Shown: positions 33,500 to 45,698, counted from the first letter of the stretch. The stretch: 64,000 bases of DNA from Hysterium pulicare CBS 123377 (GCA_000467715.1 AJFK01001066.1:62001-126000); one strand, 5' to 3'. The notes: generated by a model not told the origin, from the letters alone. Made by a program: numbers and translations.

Positions 33500-35640
33500 G
33501 ATATACCACAGGACAGTATGGTGAAGAGTGAGATGAGATGAGCGGGAGAGAACGTTGGAAAGCGAGGACAAACGAGGAGCTGAGATATACTGCCAGCCCA
33601 GCGGAAATGAGCGAGGCGACATCGCAGCTCCGTGGCCACAATAATTTCATCATTGCTCTGAAGACGGCAGGAGCTGCGCAGAAACGATGTCGATTTCGAA
33701 AAATGAGGAAGGAACGCATGGGACCGACGCCATCTTGATCAAGCGCGTGGGTGCAAACCACAGTACGATGAACGCAAAAACTTCAATAAATCAATGTCAA
33801 GCCTTACTGTCAAGCCTTCGAATGAGATTGATTGAGGATGGCAAAAGTAAAACGGCCATCTACAAGTGAGACTCTGAGTCCCGCTGTGTTTTCAGACGCT
33901 GGCTTGAGTTGCGCGTGAATTCATGAGCATTAGGATAGCGACTTTGCGGAACTCATCGTAGAAGCTGCGAATGAACAATGGAATGCACGTCGAGAAATTT
34001 CGCTCAAGGAAATAGCAAGTTGGACACATAAACTCAGTTCAATGTGACTGCGAAAGCCATGGTATGAAACGAAGTCAACTCATCGGCCGTACTCACGCCT
34101 TTATTCTGCATCACGTCTCAGAGCGTAATGGACACGGCGGAGGCCATTGGGCCATTGGCATGCGTTTGGCATCTACCTTATTGTACGCTTCACCTGAAGT
34201 TGGCATTCCTTTGAGGCTTCGGTGGCTTCGCTGTAGGTATCCAGGTAGCTTCGGCATTACGTGAAGTACCGGCAGGAATATCGTGGAAGTGAGACATCGC
34301 AGTGCTGGACGATTCCGTGTTGCTAGGTGATACAAAAGCGGTATCTAAGCCAAGCAAAGAGAAATGGTTGAGATGATGATTGGTGTGAGGTCAAAGCATC
34401 CGTTGGACGAATGGATTCTACATTTCTGTCCCCTTCACAAACGTTTACATGAACGTGTGTTGCATCTCTTCCCAGGAGATGAGAATCCTTGTCAATTGTT
34501 GCCGGTGACACTTGCTTTTGCGCCTAACAAGGGAAGACGCGTGGTGGATATTTTCGGGTCGTAGTACAACATGAAGCATTTTATTTGGGTTTCGGAACAG
34601 ATCCTGCAATCCGGAGGCGATGCAAGAAATCCAATCGGACCCGCTCACCTGGTATGGACCCAAGGGATCCAGATGTCTGTGGGACTGCCAGCTAAGTGGA
34701 GACGAAAGAATTGACGGGATTGCAAAAGTGAAAACCAACCCTGACATTTCAAATACTTGTTCTCGTTATGCAATAAATGGTAGCGGAAGAGGCAATGCAA
34801 GTGGACGATACCTACCACATACTTCTGTACGGCCGCTCCGGCAAGTATTGTCGTAATTGAAGGGGCGACTAGAAATTGTAGACGTCGAAGGCGTCTAGCA
34901 AGGACTGTCGCGCGTAATTGAGTCCTCGTTGAGGCGTCTCTCTAGGCTCAACCCCGATACCCCTTTTTCTCTGAACCTCGTGAGGCTCATCTGTCACCTT
35001 CCTCGTCGGACTTGGGGTATCCATTGAGTGGGGATATGTGTAACAGCATCATCGAGGGAAAGCTTGATCCCTGGAGTGTGCCGTGCCCCTGAGCCTGTTG
35101 TTCCGCCTCGGCTTCGAGGAATGCAGTTGATTGGTTGAAGCTTAAATATTCGAAGCCGACGGAGCGGGATACCGAACAGTCGCTGGCTTTTGGTTGACTG
35201 TTTGACAGGCGTCCGCACGGGACCTTTTGCTTTTGTCGTATGAAATTTCCGGGAGCACGGAATGTTGAGGATATGTTCGGCTTGATACGAGATCGAGATT
35301 CGTGGTCTGAGCGTCGTGCTACGGACTCAGCTTTCACATTGCGGAGAGCCATATGCATGTGTTTTTCGACTTTTTGTGGTGGACTCTGCCTGCATGATGA
35401 AGGCAGCCAAAGAGAATCGCGTTTGTCCCAGTAACGACTGCCGAGTCCTCACGGCATTCCAGGCCCGTAGCCGAAAGCATTCATGATTGGTCTGCCGTTG
35501 AATTTAAAAAGGCTCCGATGGAAGGTCAATGCGCGATGGTGGAACCTCAGATAGGGCAGTTAGTTATTGTTGGCAGACGGCAGGATTGGTGGCTGCAGTG
35601 CCGAGCTGCCAAACTGAAGTTTTTGATAGCTGTTCCCTGT
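33500..35640. other. Intergenic with scattered coding-like scraps
   Basis: No intact gene. A plus-strand ATG ORF at 34364-34564 and opposing open frames at 35000-35360 (for example ARNVEDMFGLIRDRDSW on plus; SVGFEYLSFNQSTAFLEAE on minus) hint at decayed genes, but none has a complete structure. Confidence 0.25.
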
Positions 35641-35679
35641 GTGGCTGACTGAATGAACGTCATGTTGCACGAGAGAACC

Positions 35680-36117
35680 CGGCGAAGATCTGCGACCCGC
35701 AGTTCGTTTCAGCAGGCTTGGACGACCTCACTTTTGGAGACGGCCGACCTCAGCTCCCCAAGCAAAACGGAGGCAAGAAATGTGAGCAGGTACGTAACTC
35801 TTCCGCGTGGCAAGGCAAAGACAAGTTCTGTTGATCAGAAACGGCTTTAAAGAAGTCTCTCCGGTTATCCCATATTCAACAAATGAAGACGCGGAATTGC
35901 GGACACCATCAAAAGCCATGGCCTAGCGCAAGATGAGGAGGAGAAGCGCTTGACCAGAAGGCGCACAGTTCGAGATTCGCGCTGGAGCGATCTTCGCCAC
36001 GCTAAGGCAGCCCAAGCCAAGTTCGAGTTCGTGGAGACGAATCTGACCAACCCACCTCCTCTTCCTCGAGGACCCTGCAACAACTGCCAGCTGGTCGACG
36101 CCCGCCTGTCCGCTTAA
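35680..36117 (+). pseudogene. Broken or unresolved unknown gene
   Basis: Plus-strand coding-like pieces. The first, about 35685-35791, reads NPAKICDPQFVSAGLDDL and DGRPQLPKQNGGKKCEQ and ends at a GTACGT donor. The second, about 35842-35925, reads GFKEVSPVIPYSTNEDAEL. The third, about 35910-36117, is in another frame and reads QDEEEKRLTRRRTVRDSRW and FVETNLTNPPPLPRGPC, ending in TAA. The last two overlap with a shift of frame and no intron can lie between them, so either one indel separates them or the gene is decayed. No family recognised; the C-terminal CNNCQLVDA pair of cysteines is the only motif. Confidence 0.35.
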
Positions 36118-36782
36118 CCTGGCTCAGCCGGATACAGTGAGGTTCTGATCATGTAGCGAATCACCTCTAGGCAGGGCATCTGCAGGCTTCCCAATGCGAT
36201 GTGACGTCGGAAAGCATTCGTCGACGGTGAGCCGTCCCAGGTGATGATTGCCGCGTGTAAACAGCGTTCGCCATGCTTTGGGAAAGAGACCGTCACATGG
36301 CCTAAGATTGCCCTCGACTATTCTTGCGTGGACTTTGAGGTTCACGAGCGGTTGGCCAGTTGTCAAAAGGCTGAATTGTGGAGCGCTTTCTGTAGATAGG
36401 ACATTTTCCAGGGTGCCCTTTGCACCATGTGGGGGATGGACCAGAGCACGAATTTCTTTCCGCCTCTCAAGCCAAGCTTTCCTGTCAATCGGAGCCCTGC
36501 CCGCGCCCTCAGTCTAACTGTTCCGTCGCCTGCAACTCTTCCTCGTGGCTGCAAGTGCATCAACAGCTGCCCGGACCAGCTTTGCCTCGTCAATTCTTCC
36601 CAAGACCCGCAACCCAAGACTCAAGGCCTGGGTAAGACCCCATCTCCCTTACTTATATCTGCCCAACGTCGCTCCTTGTCTCACCGGTCTATTCGTAGCT
36701 TCCCTCTGTATCAACTTCCCCACCCTTGCGGTTAGCGTTACATCGACTTCCTAACCTCGTGTTACTCGTTGGATCATCCATC
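36118..36782. other. Upstream of the RGS/Rax1 gene; weak minus-strand ORFs
   Basis: Minus-strand frames at 36366-36114 are open but belong to no recognisable gene. From 36560 to 36782 the plus strand is C/T-rich, as expected for the promoter and leader of the gene starting at 36783. Confidence 0.3.
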
Positions 36783-38307
36783 ATGGTCTACACCCTCACC
36801 TACCGACGACCTTCCTATGTGTCGTCTCGCGCTTCAGTCTCCGGCGAAGAGAAGCAGAGGTCTATTAATGAATCTGTCACATCTGGCAGCTCAGGCATGT
36901 CTCATGGAATTCCTGAAGCTTTATCCTTTGATCGTATCATTGCCGGCGGTGTCTGTCCCGTAAGTCATCCCACACGAGCTTCTACCGTTCATGGTACTTC
37001 ATGTCAAGCTGCATTACAACAGTCATGGTGATGGCTCCCAGTTCACGAGTCATGGAGACTAACTCGGCCATCTATTAGCCTTGCACAACTAGAGACTTCA
37101 TGAATTATCTCAAGTATATTGAACTTTCTGCCGAAAATCTTCAGTTCTATCTGTGGCATCGCGATTACGTCAAGCGTTTCAATGAGCTGCCATCCAGCGA
37201 AAAGGCTCTGGCTCCGGAATGGACCGTAGCTAAAGCAGAAGCGGAGGCTCAAGCTCAAGCTCAAGCTCGTCCGAAGGAGATGAGTCCGGACGCCGCTACT
37301 CTCTTCAAAGGAACAGATTTCGATGCACAACCTCGAGTGGGTGAACTTGAAAAACCGAATCCATTCTTCACGCCACCACGGACGCCTTCCAGCGACGCGA
37401 AGAGAGATGCAAAAAGCTCCTTTGACTCATATGCCAACGAGAGCACCTGGACTGGAGGAAAGGCAGACCATCAGAAGCGCGCATCTGGAGCCTTCGAAAA
37501 TGCTGGTTTGAAGTGGAAGCCACGTAAGACCAGATCACACACTTGTCACGGTACATCTACTAAGTCTACGCAGTGTCTGTCCAACCCTACAGAGAGGAAA
37601 TCACCAGAATCATCTCAATTTATATTGCTGATGGAGGCTCTCGCCAGCTCAACCTTTCCTCCAAGGAAAAAGCTGGGCTTCTCCATGCTCTTCAAAATAC
37701 CACCCATCCTTCCGCTTTCAGGGAAGTCATCGCCACCGTGGAGTGGTCGCTGCGCTGCCAAGCGCATCCCAACTTCATTCGATGGACCATCTGCAACGGC
37801 AACCGCCCTCGCGTTATCTTCGCTCGTGGCCTAGGTGTTGGCGGCATCATTGGTGGTCTTATCGCAGCCATCCTCATCACTCTCAGTAGTGCCGGACGTG
37901 GTTGGCGAGTACTTTCATTCATTGGCTTTTTCATCGGTATCTCGACACTTATTGCTGCCTGGAAGGGAATGTGCGTTGTCCTCCACGGTATGCACCACCG
38001 TCATCTCCGTCCGTGGGAACTCTTCACTTCTGAAGAAGATCCCGCCGCAATCGACATGAAGAGCGACTCATACGACAGTCTTGCTTCCGGAAACTCTAGC
38101 AACAGCTGGGAAGACGAGCCATGGATCGCCAAGTACGAAAAGCGTAATCTCATCCGCAAGGTTTTCGACCGCGAAGTGTGGATCAAAGAGCCTGCTCTTC
38201 GCCAAATCCAGGATACCATCTTCCTACAAGCTATTCTCGGTGCTTTAGTCATCTCTGGCGTCACGGTCGGGATCTTCTGTGCCTTCCCTAAAGGCAACTA
38301 CTACTAA
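36783..38307 (+). CDS. RGS-domain membrane protein, Rax1/RgsB type
   Basis: Three exons: 36783-36959, 37079-37523 and 37574-38307, 451 aa. Intron 1 (119 bp) has a GACTAAC branch site; intron 2 is 50 bp. It begins MVYTLTYRRPSYVSSRAS. Residues ~35-230 form a degenerate RGS domain opening GGVCPPCTTRDFMNYLKYIE, interrupted by an acidic and Ala/Gln linker (AEAEAQAQAQAR) and a Pro-rich stretch. Three membrane segments follow: GGIIGGLIAAILITLSS (~297-315), VLSFIGFFIGISTLIAA (~319-338) and LQAILGALVISGVTVGIF (~425-444). An N-terminal RGS with a C-terminal membrane region is the layout of yeast Rax1 and Aspergillus RgsB, which act in bud-site marking and G-protein signalling. Assignment by architecture. 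Confidence 0.8.
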
Positions 38308-38966
38308 GTAAGTACATTCGAATTGTGTTCAATCCTTGGAGGCATACACCAAAGTTGTTTCGTTACATTTATCTGTTCACCTATTGAGGGCGTTTCAAAA
38401 ATACCCGGTTGTTTCAATGATGGAGTTCTTTACACCCATGGCATATGGGAATTTATATAGTCTGCCATCGGTGGAATCTTTCCTACCCTTTTCCTTGCCC
38501 ACAACCTTTTGTCACATTTCGGGCTATGCTGGGCATATAAGCGTGGAAGGAGATGGCTTATCTCTTCCAGATGGACTTAATCGGGAGACTGTTTTTGCAT
38601 TGGGGGGATACTGTACGGCACTGGGCATGCTCTCGGATGTATGTACGGGCCAGGAAACTTCATGGGTAATGATTATATGCTTTGAGCGATGTTTTGAGCG
38701 ATGTTTGATGGAATTGTGCACCTGCATAACTGGTGACCTCTTTTGATTGGTACCCGAGAACCATTTTGATTGGTACCCGAGAACCATGGCCTAACCCAGC
38801 GCCGATCTCCCGGCCAGATCGCGAACATCATCAACCATTGAACCCAGCCATGTCATCCATTTTTTGAGGTCGACCTAACTACTTCAAAATCATTCTATTG
38901 CTTTGATACTTTCACAATGCCTATTCCATCACGTTTCACACATTTTAGTACCCTCACACAACCGGA
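38308..38966. other. Intergenic with a short tandem duplication
   Basis: 3' flank of the Rax1/RgsB gene; the stop is followed by GTAAGTAC, a possible 3'-UTR donor. A perfect 23-bp tandem duplication (38741-38763 and 38764-38786, ttttgattggtaccc...) and a smaller gagcgatgttt duplication near 38693-38706 lie here. The remainder is the promoter of the SDR gene at 38967. Confidence 0.5.
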
Positions 38967-39899
38967 ATGCCACCCTGGTCTTTTGTCTCGCCAGCATCTC
39001 GAGGCATTGGCTTCACGCTCACTCGACATATTCTGCGTACCACAAATGCCCCGGTGATCGCAACGGCGAGAAAAGACTTAGATAAGACGAAGCAAGACCT
39101 GCTTGAGGGGCTCGATGATATCGATGAGAGCCGCTTGTTGGTGCTGAAAGTCGATGTTCTAGGTATGAAGTTGAGAGACTCCACACGCGAGCTATCCAAA
39201 GGCCCTTCTAGAATCCTTCGAGGTCACGATCCTGTCGACGCAGCAACTAATGATTTACGTATAGATGAGTCCACAATAGCAGACGCCGCAGCAACCTGCA
39301 AAGAGAAATTCCCATCCACGCAAACGACTCCCCACCACCTCCACCTCGCCTTCATAATACCTGGAATCCTGTTTCCGGAGAGATCTCCCTCCCACATAAA
39401 CGCAGACGATGCTTTACTCACCTTCCGCACAAACACAATCGGTCCCATGCTTATGCTGAAACACTTCGCTCCCTTCCTCCCCAGCAAACGCACCTCCATA
39501 CAGCCCTCAATACCGACCGAATCTTCCAATAAAGACCCATTGAAAGGTCTTCCCCCCATCTCCACAACAGCAATAATGTCCGCCCGCGTAGGCAGCATAT
39601 CCGACAACAAGTTAGGAGGCTGGTACAGCTACCGCGCCTCCAAAGCCGGCGTAAACCAAGTCGTCAAGACCTTTGATAATCATCTGCGGACGACGTCTGG
39701 GGATAACGCGATGGCTATTGCGCTGCATCCAGGGACTGTGAAGACGGGGTTAAGCAAGGAGTTCTGGGGAAGTGTGCAGAAAGAGAAGCTTTTTGAGAGC
39801 GAGTGGGTTGCGCAGAGGCTGGTTGAGGTTGTGAGAGGGGTTGGTGTTGAGGGGAGAGGGAGGTGTTGGGATTGGGAGGGGAAGGAGGTTTTGCCTTAG
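38967..39899 (+). CDS. Short-chain dehydrogenase/reductase, C-factor-like
   Basis: Two exons, 38967-39162 and 39265-39899, 276 aa, with a 102-bp intron (AACTAATGA branch). Residues 6-15 (SPASRGIGFT) stand in for the usual TGxxxGIG nucleotide loop; the GIG is kept but the first Gly is not. VLKVDVLDES places the adenine-binding Asp. The active site has Ser in TTAIMSARVGSIS and YRASK (Tyr-x-x-x-Lys). HPGTVKTGLSKEF is typical of the C-factor-like SDR subgroup. Cofactor and substrate cannot be inferred. The C-terminus is Gly-rich (GVGVEGRGRCWDWEG). Confidence 0.8.
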   Translation: MPPWSFVSPASRGIGFTLTRHILRTTNAPVIATARKDLDKTKQDLLEGLDDIDESRLLVLKVDVLGMKLRDSTRELSKGPSRILRGHDPVDAATNDLRIDESTIADAAATCKEKFPSTQTTPHHLHLAFIIPGILFPERSPSHINADDALLTFRTNTIGPMLMLKHFAPFLPSKRTSIQPSIPTESSNKDPLKGLPPISTTAIMSARVGSISDNKLGGWYSYRASKAGVNQVVKTFDNHLRTTSGDNAMAIALHPGTVKTGLSKEFWGSVQKEKLFESEWVAQRLVEVVRGVGVEGRGRCWDWEGKEVLP

Positions 39900-40506
39900 A
39901 TAGTGATATAAGAGTATTAGATTTGAATCGTCATAGACAAGCGTTATTAGCTTAGAACCATTGATTCTGAAAATGTATTCGATTTTGCATTGCTGGTGTT
40001 CTCAAATTCGTCCTCTAGGCAGAGCGCCTGGGACCGAAACCATCCTATCCGATTCTCGGAATTAATAAAATCCAAGATAGAGGCAGAGCCTCTGAGCCCA
40101 AAAACCTCTACTCTGATATTCGGAATATATGAAACTGACGCAGAAGCTGAGCGTCTAACCTTAATCGTCGACTTTCGGGGATTATGAAATTCAAGCGAGA
40201 AGCACCGCTTCTGAGATGGAAGTGTTCTCTTGGGAATCTATGGAACTGGACTATAACGCAACACTTCTGTGACCACCACACTGCAGAAATCTATACTTTT
40301 TCCATTTTCTTTCCCGATTGGGCAATAAATCAGTTCCATCAGGAGCGGGAACCGACGCTTTTTCTAACTTCCTACCTGATTAGGCATAGACTTTGACTAG
40401 ACCTAAAAGGGCAAGGCCTCAATACAGGAATGCAAACCGAGCAAAACTCAGGCACACCTTTTTAGACCGGTCAATGTGAGCTTCTCTTCTCGCGTCCATT
40501 GAGGCT
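39900..40506. repeat. Degenerate ~60-bp tandem repeats
   Basis: Between the SDR and aldehyde dehydrogenase genes, from about 39995 to 40260, four diverged units follow one another. Each has a gcagagcctctgagc-like block and, ~30 bp later, a ttcggaatatatgaaa-like block (near 40053, 40119, 40173 and 40230), giving spacings of about 55-65 bp. No coding frame runs through them. The remaining bases are the leader of the gene at 40507. Confidence 0.5.
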
Positions 40507-42525
40507 ATGGAGAACCTCAAAGAGCTGAATGCGTATTTGGCTGGAGGCGTCGGTCTCTTTACGCTACTAATTGCTTACTTTCTCTTTCGCAAAGACCCTG
40601 AAGCCGCCGTTCCATACAATGTCTCTCCACCAGAGCAAGCGCATCCGGAGTGGAAGGGTGAAATACTGGAATCCCCGTCTCTGAAGGTACTATTTTCTCC
40701 GTGCGATATGAAGCATCATGCTAATATAATCTTCCACCAGGTCTCTGGATCTTCAGTAATCCAGTGCTACTGTCCCGCAACAGGCGCCTCCCTCGGCCTC
40801 GTGAACCCATCCACCGCCGACGGCATCGACCGCGCCATATCCAAAGCCAAAGAAGCGCAGATAGAATGGGCAAAAACAAGTTTCTCCCAGCGTCGGAGAG
40901 TTCTCAAGACAATGCTCAAGTGCGTCGCCCAGGCAATCTTCTCTTTCCATCATGAATCATCGAGCGCGAAGAAATAATACTTGGGAATGGTGTTTTAGGT
41001 TCGTGCTGGAGAATCAGGATACGATAGCGCGCGTTGCGTGTCTCGATTCCGGGAAGACGAGAGTGGATGCGAGTTTTGGGGAAATACTTGTTACGGCGGA
41101 GAAGTTGAAGTGGACGATTGATCATGGGGAGGAGAGTTTGCGGCTAGAGAGGAGACCGACGAACTTTTTGATGATGTATAAGATTAATGAGGTTAGGTGG
41201 GAGCCTTTGGGTGTTGTTGCGGCCTGTGTGAGCTGGAAGTGAGTACCATACATGCTTCGAAGTTAGAATAGCCTGTTGACACTTTTGTAGCTACCCCGTA
41301 AGCCTCTCGCGGACTGCTGTGCTTCCCTTGACCGTCAATTGACGATTTGATATAGTTCCATAACCTCCTAGGTCCGGTCATCTCCTCACTCTTCGCCGGA
41401 AACGCTATTATAGTCAAAGGCTCCGAAGCCACCGCTTGGTCAAGCAACTACTTCGCACGTATAGCCACCGAAGCTCTCATCGCATGCGGTCACTCTCCCA
41501 ATCTCGTCCAATCCGTAACCTGCTGGCCGAATGTCGCAAACCACCTCACTGCCCACCCTTCGATATCTCACCTTACATTCATTGGCTCGCGACCCGTGGC
41601 CCACCATGTCTGCGCCTCAGCCGCAAGGGCATTGACGCCCGTATGCGTAGAACTGGGAGGAAAAGATCCAGCCATCGTTCTAGACGATGTCCCGAACAGC
41701 GACTTCAAACGCGTCGCTAGTATCCTCATGCGCGGTGTATTTCAATCCGCAGGCCAGAACTGCATCGGCATCGAACGTGTCATCGCCATGCCAAACAACT
41801 ACCAAAAGCTAATAAAACATCTAACACCACTCATCCGCGCCCTACGTCCCGGCTCAGCCCTCAATGCAGACTCTTCCCACCCCATCGACGTAGGCGCCTC
41901 CATCTCCCCCGCCAACTTCGACAACCTCGAAGCTCTAATCGCAGAAGCCGTATCCCAAGGCGCTCAGCTCCTCGCAGGCGGAAAGCGATATTCGCACCCC
42001 GACCATCCAAATGGCCACTACTTCACGCCCACACTCCTTGTAAATGTAATCCCCTCAATGCGCATCGCGACCACCGAACTCTTCGCCCCAGTATTCCTCC
42101 TCATGCCCGCCACTTCCCTCTCCTCCTGCATCTCCATCGCAAACTCAACCCCCTACGCCCTCGGCGCCTCCGTCTTCGGCACCTCGTCTCAAGACCTCGA
42201 GCGCGTCGTCTCCGAAATCCAGGCTGGGATGGTCGCTGTCAATGATTTCGCTGTTTACTATGCCGTGCAGCTGCCTTTTGGCGGCGTTAAGGGGAGTGGA
42301 TATGGGAGGTTTGCGGGCAAGGAAGGGTTGAGGAGTGTCTGTAATATGAAGGCTGTTTGTAGGGATAGGTGGCCTGGGTGGGTCAAGACGGCTATTCCGG
42401 GCCCGTTGGACTTGCCGCTGAGGGAGGAGGGGAGGGCGTGGCGGATGGCGAGTGCGGTTGTTTGGTTGGGGTATGGGGATATTAGGGGGAAGATTTGGGC
42501 TTTGAGGGGGTTAGTTGGGCTTTGA
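40507..42525 (+). CDS. Msc7-like membrane aldehyde dehydrogenase
   Basis: Five exons: 40507-40686, 40741-40919, 40999-41238, 41291-41297 and 41356-42525, 591 aa. Introns are 54, 79, 52 and 58 bp. Exon 4 is only 7 nt (CTACCCC) and is needed to read the conserved NYPFHNLLGP. The N-terminus has one membrane anchor (YLAGGVGLFTLLIAYFLF). The aldehyde dehydrogenase fold follows: cofactor region GNAIIVKGSEA, catalytic Glu ~300 in VELGGKDPA, nucleophile Cys ~337 in SAGQNCIGIERV, and LPFGGVKGSGYGRFAGKEG. An anchored ALDH with this C-terminal hydrophobic end (WRMASAVVWLGYG) is the Msc7 (YHR039C) type, probably at the ER. Substrate unknown. Confidence 0.88.
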
Positions 42526-44354
42526 GGACGATGGGAAGAGGTGGGTGAGGGAAGGAAACGGTGGCAAACGGGACGTGGTTCGGATAAGTTTTTATATCAA
42601 ATAACTAGCTATCATAGCCCTCCTTCATCGCCGGAAGACGTGCTAACGCAGGAAATATCTAAAGTCTAGATCTCTACAACCCATCTCAAGATCCATCGCC
42701 GGAAAGTCTGATTTTGTAGCGTCTGAATTGACTGGGGATTGTTACGAATTTGCGAACTGTCCGCATATCTGACATGTCAACGAATTCTTCATTATGAACC
42801 TTTACACATCTAGTTCATCTTCCAGAGTACTAACCGACGACGCCATCTCCCTTCCTACTGACTCTCATTCCCCACTAATTAAACCATACATGAACGAGCG
42901 AATGGATGGATAGGTCCGCGGTATGGTTTTGACAATATGCATCGTAATCTCGAGGTTTCTGCTTCAGTGATGTATGTGGAAGCAAGGTGAGGAGACCCTT
43001 TGGTATCTGGAGGTAAAGTCATGTGGATATATATCTGTGAATTAGATTTCTATAGCCAGAGTTTTCATCTTCCTGATCATTTTATCGAAGGCGCAGAGAT
43101 CTCACATACCTCCTTGAGTTATAGAATCTAAATTAGCCCAATACTCCATCCATCCAAAACCACAATTCTCCCAAAGCATCCTTCCACGGAATAGATAGGC
43201 TTGTGTACGTCTGAACTGTTTAATTCTGCTATCATCTCGCCTACGAAGTGGTCTTTGGAGAGTCGGGATTTCGGGAGTAAGTCAAAGGTGGTTCTTATTT
43301 AAAACACGTGCGGGTGTTTAGGGAAGTTTTAACCTCTCAAGAGCGGTCTTCTAGAATGGAGTTTGGTCATTTCCCATTTTAAGAAAGTGGATGCTGGCTA
43401 CTGGATGGCCGTTAACATTGCAACCACTGCAAGTCTCACCGCCAAGACCAGTGTGGGTTTGGTATTTTTTACGAAGAGGGTGCGGGTTCGGCTGGTTCGG
43501 CATGATTTGGGGGAGAGTGTGCTGATTGCATGCTGGATGGAGGGAGAACTTTTTCCTGCGGGTTGATTGCATAGGAGAGGGGATGCTGAGGACGGGCTTG
43601 AGGGGTGAAGGATGAGTTGCTGATCAGTGTTACATTATCTATTGCAGCTAGGTGTTGTTAAGATGTTTTGCGTGGAGGAGGATGGTTGTGAGGGGGGAGG
43701 AGCGGGTTATGAAGTTTCTCTTAGCATTCCTCAATGCGGTAGAGAGGTGAGAAAAGAAAAGTCTAGTGGAGGAAAAGGAGGAGTGGGAGATGAGGAATAG
43801 TCGTCATTCTCCACTCATAGAAAGCCGTTCTTCCACATATCCAACGTCTTTGAAATCGCAATGACGAGAATACCTTCACTATCATATCTCTTTCGAGCAT
43901 ATAGATTCATTCGAATGTTAAATCAACCTAACTACCTCGCTCTATGGGTGTTTGATGCCAGATGAAATCAAGTACTCAACCTTGAAAGCCTTAAATGAAA
44001 GGAGAGGAAAGACATCAAACGCTAAACCAACATCGAAAGCCCAACCCCGAAAGCTGAAGTCTTGAATGAAGGAGAAGAAAAGAATAAAAAAAAGGTGAAG
44101 CATTCATGTGGATTAGTCGATCGGTTGATCTTTCGAGGAAGTTATAAGAGAAGAATTGGTGTGCAGAGTGCGCAAAGAGGAACTGACGGTAGAAGTGCAA
44201 GGGTATTGGAAGGAAGATTCAAAAGATCATAATGCATCTCCTTCATCCAACTCGCATGCACTATAGCATGAAGTCATCGCCTCCATCCCAAGACCTGAGC
44301 CGCTAAGATCCGCTAGGGGCTAGTGCGAGTTCCCCCAAATTGCACAACGTCCAT
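42526..44354. other. Intergenic
   Basis: About 1.8 kb. Short ORFs (for example 43363-43566) show no coding support. No repeat or RNA gene recognised. Runs of gagg/ggag around 43660-43800 are simple purine-rich sequence. Confidence 0.4.
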
Positions 44355-45698
44355 CTATCTTGCTAAATTCTTCGGCCCAGTAGTCGCCGGACCCTCCGGG
44401 GTGATGTAGCATCTAGTCATACCGCCGTCGACGACAAAGTCGGTGCCATTGACGAAGCTGCTTTCGTCGCTGGCGAGGAAGAGAACGGCTTGGGCTTGTT
44501 CGATTGCTTCTCCGAAACGACCGGTCGGGAAGTGGACTTCGCGGCGGTGGCGCTTGGCTGCGTCGTCGCCAAGCCAGTCTTGGAGGAGGGGTGTGCTGCG
44601 GTATGGTTAGAGATTTGAAAAATTTAGGGATATTGGATGGGGTGAGGGAGAAGTGGTTATACGATGTTTAAGTGGTAGAATAATGGGAAGAAGGTAACTT
44701 GAGGGAGTAAGAACTGTTCGTGAACGTCCATCATGCCAGAAAAATATAAAATATAAAATGATAGAAATTCCCAATCAAACATAAGACATGGAACCAAACT
44801 TACTTCAAGGGTGCAGGACACAAGGCATTGAATCTGAACCCCTCCCTCGCATGCACCATGGCCAATTCTCTGGTCAATGCCAACACCGCTCCTTTGCTAG
44901 CTGTGTACGCCAACTGTGGCGCCCCACTTCCGACGAGTGCCACCACACTCGCTGTGTTGATAACGCTACAGTTGTTCTTCCCGTGCTTTCGCATACTCAA
45001 AATTGCGTGCTTGCTACCAAACCACACTCCCTTCACGTTGATCGCCTGCGTCAGATCCCAAATTTTCTCAGGCGTGTCGATAGCATCTGCATCATCGCCG
45101 TGCATAATTCCGGCATTGTTGAAAAGGACGTCAACGCCACCCCAGGAGTCCACGTGAGCAACCATTGCTTCGACTGCGGATTCGTTGGAGACGTCTGTTA
45201 TGATGGTCTCGACTTTAGCGTCTTCTGGAACCAGTTCGCGTAGTTTGGCCATGGACCTTTCCAGGGCCGGTCCAGATATGTCGGACATGAGGACGTTGGC
45301 GCCTTCACGAGCAAAGAGGATGCAAGTTTCAAGACCGATGCCACTATGTTAAAGTGGTTAGAAAAGGAATATAATGAGAAGTGAGATGATGTATAAGGGA
45401 GAGATAATATATTGGAAACCAGTCTTGGAAATGTGAACATGAGAACATTGTTGAAATCAAGATGTGCTGTTTGAGACTGAAGTGAAAGAGAAACGGGCGG
45501 ATGCGACAAGAGCTGGTCGGAGGAATCGTTCGTAGTGGTAGCAGAGCAGGCAACGTCGAAATACAGAGAATGTTGCAATGTGCATAGATGATTGAAGGAT
45601 ACGACATGGAATATGATAAGCAGAACCTACCCAGCTCCTCCAGTGACGATGCAGTTCTTGCCAGCCAAACGGCCTCGTGGAAAGGCTTCACTACCCAT
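44355..45698 (-). CDS. Classical short-chain dehydrogenase/reductase
   Basis: Three exons: 45698-45631, 45343-44804 and 44595-44355, 282 aa. Introns are 287 and 208 bp, long for this window. The N-terminal cofactor loop is TGGAGGIG, spliced across intron 1. LFNNAGIMHGDD is the NNAG motif. The active site has Ser in VINTASVVAL and YTASK (Tyr-x-x-x-Lys). The C-terminus, on exon 3, is the conserved LFLASDESSFVNGTDFVVDG and ends in NLAR. These are classical SDR oxidoreductases; VLMSDI after the second strand puts an Asp where NAD(H) is preferred, by family rule. Substrate unknown. Divergent from the GS-family gene. Confidence 0.88.

Noticed and set aside
37100-37834. Single 244-aa ORF reading through 37524
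   Set aside because: The real gene splices at 37523/37574; the read-through end has no homology pattern and loses the membrane segments.
38336-38746. 136-aa open frame after the Rax1/RgsB gene
   Set aside because: Begins at a non-ATG codon in the 3' flank; composition not coding-like.
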